A DNA stretch of 64,000 nt, taken from contig NW_020170542.1 of assembly GCF_000524195.1 (NCBI RefSeq), positions 52,678-116,677 of the forward strand, in the 5' to 3' direction. Positions 1-12,700 of this stretch are shown here, piece after piece. The stretch comes from Echinococcus granulosus (lineage: Eukaryota > Platyhelminthes > Cestoda > Cyclophyllidea > Taeniidae). Below the pieces are notes generated by a model. The model did no database searches, had not been told where the DNA came from, and saw only the letters and a program-made list of their open reading frames with translations. Every line of letters begins with the position of its first letter. Position 1 is the stretch's first letter. The position numbers and the translations under genes were made by a program.

Positions 1-1067
1 GAACACAAAAGTGGAACACTCATTGTTCAGTCATGCATAAATTCGATGAGTTACCTAACTGCGAATGCGTTAAGTACTCTTTTAATGATTACCCCTCGCG
101 TGAGGCTTGACAGAGAGATAGATAAGTGGGGCACTTCTGCAGCGAGTTCTAACTATCTGCGAAAGTGAGGTATTCTTTTGGTTTATGTCTGTAGAAACTT
201 TAACCATTCTTATTTTGAAAGAGACCTAACAAGGGACGTAGGTATGTAGTATTTTAAAATGCTAATGCCTTTTAAAGTGTATTTTGTAATAATTCGGAAA
301 TTTCCCTTGGAAAAGCAACAAACCTCTAAAGAGGGTAAACATTCGAAATACCTTTACATTTCCGTAAATTTCTACCCGAATTTGTCGTGTTTCTGTCAGC
401 CACTTTGGCTGCTATTTTAGCTCTCCAACCCAGATTTGAGATGACTTATGTTTGTATGTAATGTATATAAAGGGAAACGACATCCTTCCTCCGTACGTAA
501 AGTATTATGTTCGGATGTCAGAAAAACCGATTCAAATGAAGGGTACCTCCCTTGGTTTAAAACCGCTGTGAATCGACGCAGAATTCCCAACCTCGGACTG
601 TTGTCGAAAAAGTGGATCCTTGTGGAACCAATAAAACCGCGTAAATAGCTTAAAAAATCACGAAATGAAACAGAATGGTTCCTTTCCAGAGGCATTAGTC
701 CCACAAAGCAGCTCAAGCGAGAGGAAAAGTAGCATCAAGTGGTGAATTTTAGCAACTAAACAATTCTTCTGACCAATGGATAACGTTTATCTAGGCAACC
801 AAGTTAACCAAATACACTTCAACTAAACCACCAAAAGAAAGGTTCTTTCGGCAACCAAATATCTTCGAAATCCAGTTAATAGGTGTACAGTAACTCCCTC
901 CAAGAAACTTTTACAGCAAATTATACAGGGCATGCAATTACCGACTTACACAGCAAGCCAAATCAGAGAATGCTCAAAACGAACCCCTTCAGTGAAGAAT
1001 CACTAAGGTCGGGTTGGATTTTAACTTACCCAAGCCATACAAGAACAAAAGTACTCCCCTGACTTAC
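1..1067. other. Putative GRB2-like intron 2 (no further exon seen)
   Basis: I looked on the minus strand for the second half of the SH2 and the C-terminal SH3 and found neither. Short open frames at 417-716 match nothing. The stretch is most simply the start of a long intron. Confidence 0.5.
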
Positions 1068-1312
1068 TTAACGGAGAGGCTGAAGCCAGGCCCATTGGAC
1101 TCGGAACGTCGGACCACGAAAGCACCGTCGGGTTGGACGGGCAGACCGGTGTACGGGTCAGTTTCAAGGAGGCACTCCTCCGCAGTGTTTCGACGACACG
1201 CCTGCATATACCAGGGGTTGGGACGGAAGGAGATGTAGTTGCATGGCACCAGACCCTTCCGCCCATCCTGTTCTGCCAGGTACCAGTTTGGGTCATCCTC
1301 CACGCTCAAAAT
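1068..1312 (-). CDS. GRB2: GRB2-like exon 2 (end of SH3-N, first half of SH2)
   Basis: The acceptor is TTCGACAG|ATT and the donor is AA|GTAAGTC. The SH3 part keeps the NWY of the n-Src/distal region and the Pro-x-Asn-Tyr at the end. The SH2 part has AEECLL, then an insertion (ETDPYTGLPVQP) before DGAF where vertebrate GRB2 has only about five residues, then the FVVRRS strand with the invariant Arg. Confidence 0.9.
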
Positions 1313-4300
1313 CTGTCGAATGAAGACGAAGAGCTGAGAAGTCAGTCAGATCTTAAACTCTCAAATGCAGTTGTGGCCTACCAGAAGTGCGATGCCAAAA
1401 TCTTACGCAAGCCCGACCCAAGAAGCATGTGAAATTTGTTCTTTACCAGTTTATGGCAGTCATTTATACAAAGTGGTTTTATAAACAGATTTGCTGAGTT
1501 TAAAACACTATAAGAGACGTTTGATGCTCACGGCAAAGGGGCAAAAACGTTTGTTCAACTTTTAGCAGATTTAAATTTGTCATTTCTGCGACGCAAGTGT
1601 TGGTAACACACTCGAATAAAACACCTTGACCGTGACAAGTTCCTCTAGGGACTTGGTAGCAAACGCGTGAATGAGAAAACCTGAGCTTTATCTACCAAAA
1701 CTAGATTGTACCGATTTAACAAACACACGGAAACTCATATGTGATGATTCATCAACATGGATGGCTGTTCGTACCTTTTACTACAACTACTGCTTTGACT
1801 ACAAAAATGTAACTGCCTCCCTTAAATTACAGCACCGACCCCTTTCAGTCGGCCACGCTCCGAAAAAAGCCGTCTGACAACGCACTAACTCCAACGATGG
1901 CACAACGACATCCTACTTGATCCAGTAATTTTGCGACCCAAGGAATCTTCGCTGATCACAAAAATTTGCCACAAGAGAAGAGGAGAGAAATTATGAGCTT
2001 TCCCTGCGTCTAACCCATGAATATATCAGTTCTCTCCCCTAAATGTATTTATAAAGCTAGAAAGTTGACTTCAAGCAAATGCAGAAAGCATCCTTTTGGC
2101 AATACGAGCATCCCAATCCTTCCCTTGCAACGCTTAAAATTCCATTTACGATCATCCAAATTTCTTCTGCAAGTAAGGAGGCACTCCATATCACTTATAT
2201 TGCAAGTCCTTAAACGATCGAAACGACTCTTCCCATACAATAAACACCAGCAACATGACGCACTTATGCATTTGATATTTCTCTTTTCCAATTCTTCAAC
2301 GCCGAAGCAATGACCACCATGTCTCACCTAATTCATCAATTTCGAAGGCATAAAGGTGGTCCTCCATGCTTACAATTTCCCAATGATAATATTCCTTAAA
2401 TTCAATCCCCACCAGAGTAACCAACCTATCAAAAAAATCGCTCATCCTGCGCGAAAATCTTATTACTGAAGTACTCCAATCAGGACTAGGAACAGTGATT
2501 GCGCAGAGGCGATGATGGATCTACAGTCGAGCTTTTGGCCGACAGATCAAATTAAATGGACTAATTACTGGAAGGTTTTTCTTCCATTCCCACGCTACGC
2601 AAGAAATTGCCTATAATTTTCAGGGCCTTTTAGTAGCCAATTGTGTATTTAGGCCGTAAAAAAATGCCAAAGTCTACAACGAGTTTTTCCACAAAAATTT
2701 ATCGCATCAGTAATACCACCAAGTTAACATCTAATTAGTGAAAATAATTATTCTATTAGGTCAGGGATTGATTCCCATACAACAACGGAAGGAAACGCTT
2801 CACCCCACACCATTATTTGTAGCTATAGCAAGGATGGAAAAACTTTAGGCTTTGAGGAGAAATAGTTAAGAGATAACTCATTACGAATGTTTACAAAGTT
2901 GAACTCGGCTAACAAAACTAAGCCGTCCCCCCTTAGAGTTCAGACAGCAGCATTGATTAACTCCGTAAAATCTCAGCTCCAGTAATTTTGTGGAAAATTG
3001 TTTCGGTTGCTTTTTTGTTAAAATCTCGTCCAACTGCTCAGTTAAATCAGCTTTTCTCCTTTTCACACGAAATCAGATATTTCTACATTAATACGATACA
3101 AAATACGGGAAAAGACTATCAATAAAGGGTTGTTCAGGTGACAGCAATTGCTGTATCGAGAATTGACGCAGTAAGTGGAACTAGGTCGTGCTATGATCAC
3201 TCAAACGGATACACTACAATCCTTCCCATGCTAAAAATGTCTTTCATCACTGAGTCTCTATCAAACAGCTTAGACCAATCAGTGACTTAATCATGTGGCA
3301 AACAATAGAATATCCTTGTACTGAAGAAATGCGTTGATTTGGATGAATTTATGCTCGAACAAACGCCCAGACCTAAACAAAAAGATTTTGCGTGCATTAA
3401 GGGAGAAAATATGAGATAGTATGATAAAGAAATTTTGTATTGAGTATCAAATCCGCATACAGCTAAGCATTGCAGGACATTCAGGAATTGTAATATTTAG
3501 TCAGAAAAGACCGCGAACTCTACAAATGAAGTGGAAGTGGCAGAGCGTAGTCAATGCCCAATTCAAAGTCACCTGCACTTACTGACTCATAGAAATTGCG
3601 AATCCGGGTCAGAAGTGCATTCGACGGGGTTTTAGAAACGAATAGACTAACTTCAGTGCAGATCATTCAAAAGGTTACCGAAGTTTACGAATGCTGTCAA
3701 AGTTCAAGTTTGTTTTTCTGTATGGGAAGAGTGAGTGGGATCCATATTAGTGGCGTACTACAAAATCAAATTAACGATCCTGAGTACGTAGTATTCCCAA
3801 TTAATCAAAGATTAAACAAGGGGACAAGGGTTCTGCGGGATTTGTCCAAACATGACATTTTAGAACCGACACCTTTCTCTGATCCTCAAACAAGATGAAA
3901 AACTCTTAAAGCAACTTTTTAGGCTGGAAGATGGGAAAGCTCACACCCAAACCGGTGTTCAGCGGCTCTCTTCCACAGAAAGGTAAACTTCGAGCCCGTA
4001 AACGGGGGAGAGAAGCAGATGTTTTACAATAAAACTTTCAATGGAAATGCTAATACAACAAAGGGTAAGAACTCAACTAAGTGCGCTAGAAAATGAATTG
4101 TCATGTAGAAAATTTTGGACGACGCACATTTTTTAAAACACTTTGCATTAGACAATCTACTGAGTTATTGTGCACGATTCCGATCTAGTCATAAAAATCC
4201 GCCCGTGTCAATTTCAACGTATTTCATATGCAAAAGCACCGCCTGTTTTGAAGCCAGCTTCAACAGCTGTTAAAAATAGTTGAAGTAAAGTACACGGGTA

Positions 4301-7300
4301 AAATTTCTGTGAGAAAAAAAGGAGCAAAGAAGAGGCATCACGAACCCGAATCGATGTGCAAATGCACACAAACCAAATCCACCCATCCCTTCACACACAA
4401 GCACACGGGCGAAACACATTGTCAAACATTTGCAAATCCAGTCAAGCGGCCCATAGTTTGAGTGCGCACAACAAAATCAGGGTAGCAATTACTCCCACCT
4501 CTCAAGACAGAATAACGACAGATTTGCATTAAACGAAGTGCGATTCAGTTGATAAACAAAACAAAATAATAAGAAATGAGGGAAATGGAGATCACACAGC
4601 GGAATATACGGGACAAGAGACTGATGGGTTTCAAGGGATATGAAATAGTTTAACTTGTATTTATAATACCCAAAGATTGCTTTCGCTGTATAGAGGGATT
4701 TACACTTTGCGTTTTTTACTCAAAAAGTAATTGGACATCTGATTGGTCAAAGGTGAGCCAATATCATCACAAATAGTCTCAAGCATCAACACAATCAACG
4801 AATCCTAATAACACAGCGCTGCCCATTAGAAAATAATTTCTGCTAGAAATCTCGGAGGACCTGCCTCACGTTCGTTATCCTACAAAGTAGCTATTTCATA
4901 TTCGGCCTATAACTACAGTAAATTGGGACGATAAAGTGACCATAAATGTAAACACCTACTACACGTCCATTCGAAGGATACACAGCCAGAGGATCAGACA
5001 CATTAACCTCTAGAAAAAGAAGCTGAAATATTGGCAATAAGCGCTAGTTAGCATCTGGGCATATGAGATGAGAAGCACTCCGTAAAGCCTGAGTTTTTCT
5101 ATGTGCCTAAAACAGGGCAGCATATACCTATCATTTAATCGAAATAGAAGCTACTCAAGAGCAGAGCAAGAGCCCATTTCCTTTCTGGTAGACAGAGCAA
5201 CTAGTCACACTCGCACGTATAAGAAACCACAATTATCCACTGCAAAATCTTATTCAGCATCATGACTAAGACTGTGTTAATCGACTCTAGATATTCAATT
5301 ATGCATCGTTCCATAAAATTTACGGCTGTTGTAAGCGTCCTAGTTCTACACGGTTGAAAGCGTCCCTTTCAGCAACGAACTTAATTATGTTTAATCACCT
5401 CCACCTCAAAATTTAATCAAGACGAGGAAAATGCATGCTATTCCCACTACCCCAATGAGAGCATCTTTCTTACATGTTACCAGAAGCATTTTTCCTGGGA
5501 CAAAAATCTACTAGGTTTTTTAGAATGGCATTAACGAAAATCCAGGCTGATTAATGTGACGCTTCCACCAACAAGGTTATCAATAATAAGTACACAGACC
5601 TGACCCCAGATCGGAACAATTGATCAGTTGGCTTTAATGATTTCCTCCTTCAGACTATGCTCGGCAGGAGTGAATGCCCTAAAACCATTGTGATTGTTAT
5701 TCCAATTAATCCGTCTTTACTCCTCCGTGTTTGAACCTCCAGAACTAGTACTGTGTTTGGGACATAGTTGAGTTACCAGTAAGCATTCCCATAGGACCAT
5801 AGTCTAGTTGATGTTTGCTGTTAATAGCGTGAATAATGACAACGCAAAAATAGGAAAGACAGCTTTAAAAGCTGATAGCAGTCACGCTGAATAAATGACT
5901 TACATCAATAAGTTCGTTTTTAAAAGAAGCATAAGTCTGCAGCCATCACCGGAATTGAAGCCTAGGTGATTAAGCACTAAGATCAGGTTCAGGAGCTGTC
6001 CTCATGTCCCGACAAATGTCTCTAAGTCCTCCAGTTCCGATAGAAAAACGTAGGTACAACGTAAAGGAAGAGGGATGATATTTTGGGCACCAATAACATA
6101 AAGGATAATGAGTGCATGCGTTGATTGTAATTGAGTGTCACCATAAAAGAGGAAGAAGGCTGTAGTGGTCGCACAACTCTGACCAACTTAATCATATTAC
6201 GGAGGGGAGCTATGAGGATACACACATAGGCTAAAAAAGGTAAGTGAACAAACAGAGAGATTATATCACAGAGAAATCGGAGCCGCAGTTTGGTGGGGAA
6301 ATTGGTAATAGATGGCGAGGGGCGTACATAAATGATAATCGTCTGCGAACAGTTCAGTCTTTAAGTGTGTATACACAAAAGTACGCGTACCGATGTGTGC
6401 ACTCACGCATGACAATCGTGACGCACTACCTGTGTGTACCATTAAAAAAAATCCAGAAAGTTTGTAATGGGGCACAAAAGGTGACCTTGCAGATAGAGAA
6501 ACAAGGTCATTTAAAGTGAGAAGGAAGTTACGATGTCGACGTTGCTAAGATAGCAACGCAGTTGCACGAAAAGCTCACCCAATGCAATTGCAAAAAGGGA
6601 TGGAGGAAACCGTTCACATTGCACTAACTTTTAAAACAGTGCTAAAGACATATGAGCTAAGCCCAGCATCGCTTTGTAATAAACAAATGTTGGCGAAAAT
6701 TGAGTACTGAAAAATTGCATATGCAAGAGATTTGAACATAGGGGAATAATCAAAATGCGAAAATTCGATAAACCTACAGGGATTCCTAATATTCATTGGG
6801 ATGGAAAACGAGTGTAGTGCCAAAGAAACTGTGTTTGATTCATGGTTTCAATAAAAAATTGGCACAATAGGGTGAACAAATGAGCCAAACGCTAACACAA
6901 ATGTGCAGAAGGTACTGCAGTAATGTACTCCCTAGCACAATGCATAGAAGTAAGTCATTAAAAGAGTTGTGGGAATTAGCGCCTGGACTAGAAACGAAAA
7001 CGTAAAACAATACATAACGGTGGAGATCTGCAAAACGATGCTGTTAGAGGGAGTCGATTCGGATTCCCGTACCAACGGAAAGCATTAATATTAGTCACAA
7101 AAATATTGCACCATGTCTCAGGGGAACGACAGTTACAAATACGCATAAATAGGCACATAGTAGGTAAATTTGAGTCCGAGAAGCCAGATACAAGGCACAT
7201 TATAGTCCAAGTGAATACGGCGAAGCAAGAATAGTATATTCACGTGACGCACCAACCTATTGCAATACTTCTGGACTTGCCTTCAAAACCGAATTCTTGC

Positions 7301-7358
7301 AAAAAGGGAGCTCATCTGCGGCACTTGCTTGGAAATCGTGCTTTGCATCGGCCTCCAT
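1068..7358 (-). CDS. GRB2: GRB2/SEM-5/Drk-like SH3-SH2-SH3 adaptor, partial (5' two exons)
   Basis: GRB2-type adaptors link activated receptor tyrosine kinases to SOS and Ras: the SH2 binds phosphotyrosine and the SH3s bind proline-rich SOS. Exon 1 (7358-7281) gives 26 residues starting MEADAKHDFQASAADE, close to the SEM-5/GRB2 start. Exon 2 (1312-1068) gives residues 27-107 plus two bases. It completes the first SH3 (DDPNWYLAEQDG, then GLVPCNYI) and enters the SH2 at PWY (residues 59-61). The phosphotyrosine-binding arginine is R94 in FVVRRSES. The exon ends at FSLSV plus AA before GTAAGTC, phase 2, exactly where GRB2 continues with the second half of the SH2. Both exons are in frame (phase 0) across a 5,968-bp intron. 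The rest of the SH2 and the C-terminal SH3 were not found in 1-1067 and should lie off the left edge. Identity is strong; only the GC donor of exon 1 is unusual. Confidence 0.9.
1313..7280 (-). other. Long GRB2-like intron 1 (GC-AG)
   Basis: This is the 5,968-bp interval between the two GRB2-like exons. It is AT-rich with many stops in all frames. A 100-codon open frame on the plus strand (3596-3898) has no recognisable family. I see no RNA gene or transposon ends. Confidence 0.7.
7281..7358 (-). CDS. GRB2: GRB2-like exon 1 (start codon, SH3 RT loop), GC donor
   Basis: ATG is at 7358-7356 and 26 codons end in VLK. The next bases on the minus strand are GCAAGTCC, so the donor is GC rather than GT. 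Joining here to ATT at 1312 gives SVLKILSVEDDPNWY, which aligns without gaps to the SEM-5 N-terminal SH3. A GT in the preceding codons (S|GTTTTG) would delete three conserved residues. No in-frame methionine is needed further upstream. Confidence 0.85.
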
Positions 7359-9765
7359 AGCTCGCCTCACTTACGCCGTCAGAGAAAGCGGATGCCGGAA
7401 AGGATGTTCAAACGAACCGCAAACCGAAACCGAATGTTTGACCAATCAAACCAATACGTATTATTCATTTTGTCTCTTCGAACAAGTTATTGTCTGTTTG
7501 GGAAATATTTCAGGCTTCACAGACATTAAATTTCTTACAGGCAAGTAAAAATCATTCGAAGCGTGAAATGTGGGGTGATTTGGGGCATAGTTAACCACTA
7601 AAATTGAAATATATAATGTGCTGGTTCAACAGTTCTTGGCAATATTTCATTGCTTCTGAAGTATCCTAGGAGTGTTTTAGGCATATTTTAGCATCGCCTT
7701 GGTGGCTTTCACCCATTTTAATCCTTTACTTAATTACGGGAATGCACATGCATTTTTTGAAATTATTGGTAATTTTGCTGCACATAAAGTGAGTCCACTG
7801 ATTTTGAAACCTAGGACACTGATTATTGCAGCACCCCGAAACGTCTTTGAAGAAGAATGAATTAATGCTTGAGCAGACTGTATAAACTGGGGCAAAGAAT
7901 ATATTTCCCACATACGGAGGGTATTTGGCCCTCTAGCATGGCCCGAAGGCCAGTTCACCCAGTGTGGTACAATGACCAAGTCAAAAGCTGCTCTTCACCA
8001 TAACCGGGAGTTAAACAACCATCGTATTGCGTAGTGAGCGTCGTCCCAGACTTTCTCCTTGATCAATCACTCGCGCCACCCATCGCAAAGTAGCTGGTGC
8101 TGTGAGGAAACACTTACGAGCCAGCCATGTCAGTCACCAACTTTCCATGAAGCTGAAAAGATACTTGACCTCAACTTCACTGATCCCTCTTAACAATTAA
8201 GACTGCATCTGGAGTTTTGTCTAATTTGAGAACTTAATTCATAGAGGGAGAATCGTGCTGGCTATCATGTGTGTCCATAGATAGACGTAGGGACACTCGC
8301 CTAAAAGCAGATTTGTGTAAGGAAAGGTGGGATTTAACAGTTTTGTAGGGGAAGGGTTTCGCGTCTGTTCCTCCTTGCCACGTTGTTCTTGCTTTGAAGC
8401 TGCCCAGTGCTATCGATTCTTGCTCTATCCATCTAGCGGGGAAGTGCGAGAGGTATCAGTTTATTGATAGCTTTATGCGGGTACGGAAGGGAAACTCCAC
8501 AATAAAAGCTTTTAGATGGTTCACCACCATTGGCACTTCAGTTTTTAATTGCTTTCCTGCAGAACACGGGATTTAAGTAGTTGCCGAAGGTAGACTTCAA
8601 CTTTAACCCTTATGTTTGGGGTCATCACCAATTCTCCCATCCGTAACATATGCGCGTCTTCCTCCCCGCCGTTTATTACCCAGCAGTGGAAATTAGAACA
8701 GTTGATGGTGCTGACTGACCGCTTTTCTTCTAGCTGGTATGCTCAAAAAAACATTACACTTACGAGTTTACCTCTAGTGGAGCACCCAACTTTGCCTCTT
8801 AAAGACGCAAATAATCACGGTAATGATTTGTGATGCTTGAGTAGTTCATCGCAGAATGTACTTCAGCTAGGCAGCCTGGCCTTTGGGTCATGCCAATAGC
8901 CTTTTGGCTTTCTGGATGTTAATACATTCCGTCATAATACTGTGGCTTCTTACGGCTTAAATGCATGCTTGTTTAATCACCTTATCGGGAAGCAGATGTA
9001 AGAGATCGGTCCTCCAGCAAATGGAATAGATTTTCAATGGATATTTTGTAGTAGCAGTGATGCAGTATCTGTTGTTTGCTCATACCGCTCGATCAGAGAG
9101 AGGGGTCTAAACCATTAGCAAAGGAGTAGGGGCGTCCAGTGCGTTCTGTGGCTGTGGCACTCAAGGAATTGGCCTGTTCTCATGGTAAACAGAGCTTCTA
9201 TACTGGTATGTATGGCTAACATGCATGTGGGTCATGATGGGCTGGTGATTATCTGACAGGACTGAAGAGAGACTTGGTCATTCAGATCTATTCGCTTGCG
9301 TGAGTTCAAATAGGTAGATGGCATTATTTTATGTTCCAAATTAATCAGTCCACACTAAAATTCATCACTTTGTTTCCACCCTTTGCTGTTTCTACCCAAT
9401 TTACGGAAATTTTGTTCTCATATTAACATGTTCATGAGATTTCCAAAGCTCTAGCTTCAAAAAGAATAGCCAACTGCGCTGGCCAAATGTAGGTTTTATT
9501 AAGTAGATGATAAACAGATAGATTTAGCTGTTGTAAATTCCCTTTCTTTGTAAAGAAGGACATCAGAAAGCTCGTAATTTATTCATCAATTTTGAAAGTC
9601 TGCAACTAGAAACTAGGTAAAACTCGACAATTCACCAAACAAATGTTATCACCCATGGCCACGTACAAAGTGACAGCCAATTTTTATGGTTCAATCAAGA
9701 GAAGCATGATTTTACTAGTTAAATTCAATAATTTTTTTCCTGTCTGTACTCGAGAGAAGGGCGAA
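7359..9765. other. Intergenic region between GRB2-like and IDO-like genes
   Basis: It holds the presumed GRB2-like promoter/5' UTR and the IDO-like 3' UTR. No coding exon is supported. Short open frames near 8394-8833 look random in composition and have no splice context. Confidence 0.55.
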
Positions 9766-12700
9766 TCAGCATTGGATGAGAGCCGCCTCCGTTCTCGCGA
9801 TTACGCTTTCCAAAAACTGGTCTAAAGCTAAAAATATTAGCAAAAATACACTAGCATTAGATAAGTTATGCTGGGAAGAATTGTGTCAATAAATGTTGTA
9901 AATCGGGATCCCGGTTCCCAGACTTTTTTGCCTAATCGCTTCTATGGCAGACGTACGTGATCTGCATGAGCTCAAACATTTTAAACTATACTATAAGTGA
10001 TTAATTACGGGTTGGTATTTTAGCACCTGCAATGTTTGTGGTAACTATAAAATGATTATTTATTAAACGTTTTTAAGCACCCTGGGATAATTTAATATTT
10101 CTTGGTCTAGTTTACCATGCAAATTCAAGTAATTTAGGCTACGCTTTTATCATTTATATCCAGTGCGAACATAAAATTAAGTGAGCAACCTTATCCTACT
10201 CACCCGTAAGCTTTGAAAAAGTTATTTTACTAATACCAAGATAAAGTTGGAGGCATTATCTAGTTTTGTTACTAGTTGCCTTCTAATACTCGCAAGAGAA
10301 GAAAACGAGTTAATAAGTTCAACGCATAGCCCACCTGTTCCTCCGGTTCCCTGTGATTTCAGACTTTCCACTTTGGCAGCATACATTTTTGATGGCGCAA
10401 TAATGAACCTTTGAGGCGGGATTACTTAAACCTACAAGGCCTACTTTTCCACAATTAGGAGATGATCCTTCCTGAAAAGGAGCAATTCATTTACACAAGA
10501 ATTATAGGCTGTCTTCAGTTCCTTCGAGGAGCTTCTTTCCACTAGAGCAAGGAGCCTGCTAGTAAAAGGGAAGCATTACCAAAGTCTCGCAGATGAACAT
10601 GTTGCTTCAAATCTTCAATAAAGTGACGATGCTCGAGGATCATGTATTTGCGAAGGTCCGCGAAAAATTTTTCTACGTCTGGTAGGTAGAAAAAGATAAG
10701 CTCAAAGCACAATAAACATCATCTTTTAAATGGGAAATTTCCCGTTTAGGCGCCTTTGCTGACACTGGAATGGTAGTTGACAAACAAAAAGCAGTTTTAG
10801 TGAAGGCGAATATAGCCAAAACCAGGTATGCAATCCTTGCAAAATTGGGGACATTTAATAAAACCATAAAAATTAGAAGTCGAATGGGTTTCGGTGGATG
10901 AGCCGAACAAATGAACTAACGGTGAACGCATATCTTTTAACATAAATTAATGGTGAAGTAGTTAGAGATTCAGACGTACCCTTAAAGTGTTCAATTCCAA
11001 GAAAGGCATCAAAAGACTGGAGACTGATGGACTGACCGGCACTGGCACCCAGGTAGACCCGTTTCTTGGGGATCGTTTCGCCGCTAAGATCACCAGTTTC
11101 GGCGCCTGTAAGCACACTGTCTGGCACACCCTCGTACACCAGACCCTTGGAGATCTTTCCATGCGACCATCTTAAGGATAAAATATCACTTTAGCATGAA
11201 ACTTAATTCATCTGGGCTTGAAGGGCAGCAACCTGTTGTGATACGAGTTACATTTTAGGTGAAATAAACTGTGACTACGTGGGGTTATGACAAACCAATG
11301 GAAAGAAAGCTTATCAGGACGCATCCAGCTGAAAGTAACCAGACGATTAATCAAATTGAAGTGATTCGGTTTACAGTTGCAGTTGATTTCCCTTAATGAA
11401 AACTATCTTTCTTTACCTTTTAAAACGGATTGGTGAAAATTCCCATGGACTGGGGGTTTAAATGGCTAAATTATGCGACGAAGGCAACTGCAATTCAGGT
11501 ATTGCATGATTGAGGCTTTAAAGTGATGTCTAATTCTGCTACTTTTTAACAAACTCCAAAATACTAAACAAAAGGTCCTTGGCTTTGTTAAATATATCTT
11601 TTTAAACACCCCTGAGTTTGTAACCAAATATGCAGGAGAAAGAAAGGTCAAAAGTAGTTGCACTTGGGACTTTTAAAAAGGATCACTTACCCGGAAAGAA
11701 AGGGTCGCATTTCACAGTAGAAAGCCTTGGGATCCAATTCCTCTATCAAAAGGTGAGCAAAAGCACTATATAAATGGGTGAGAAGCGTTTTGAGCGTAAT
11801 AAAGTGCTGAATAAAAAGAAACAATTTGGTCATAAAAGATACGCACAAAAAACCTTGCACTAGTTAACTAAGAAGCTGACTTTCGAAATTCCATCTGACA
11901 GATTCACCAGCATGACTAAAAAATTTTGGGAATGAAATATTATATATGCATTCATTTGATCCGGTGTCAAGATAACCAATTTTTTATCGCACCTTTACTC
12001 GGTTTTAATTTTGTTATTTTATAGACAGTGAAAGCCTCCTAAATCACAATTTTTTCCAATGAAGTAGTCACAATTTCAGTTTGTAATCCCTTCTCAACAA
12101 TACAAGCACTTGAAATAACATTTCGTCTCTTAGAATGAAATAACCTGACCTTAGCCGTCTGTTTCCACGCCACTTTTATTTCCCATTTTCTATACTATTT
12201 CATGTTTGGTTGTTCATCTCCCACAAAATATCCCATGGAGAACACAGACGATGATGATGTGACAGTATCTCTTTCCCTCTTCTCACTAGCGATTTTTGTG
12301 CTATGAGGTATTGTGGTATTTTGCAATTATAGAAGTTTTCCCCACCAGTCCCGGCTCCTTTTCAAGAAAAAGTTCTTCGTCTACGCAAGCAAGTTGCATA
12401 GTATAGAATAGGTGGATCTTAATCAAGGAATTCATGAAGAGCTGTTGCATCTGCAGTCCACCAAGCCCACTCAAAGCACAGCCATCGGGGATGAATTGGT
12501 GTGTGTCTTGGAATTATGGAGTAGGCAGTGCGTGAACCTACTGTGGCCAATCAGTGAAATGCCCGTTAGCTTGAAAAACTTGGCAGTACAATTGCGGTCT
12601 GTCATTAGAAATCGGTCAGCCAGCAATTCCTTCCAACGCTACGTTTATATGCACCGAAAGAAGCGAAGATCAAAATGGTAGCCCTGCAAGCTTATTACCA

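Noticed and set aside
3596..3898. 100-codon plus-strand frame in the GRB2-like intron
   Set aside because: No recognisable domain, no splice context, and begins at a TTG; treated as chance.
6540..6558. Hairpin CGTTGCTA AGA TAGCAACG
   Set aside because: A perfect but short stem in an intron with no U-tract or gene end nearby; expected by chance in a window this long.
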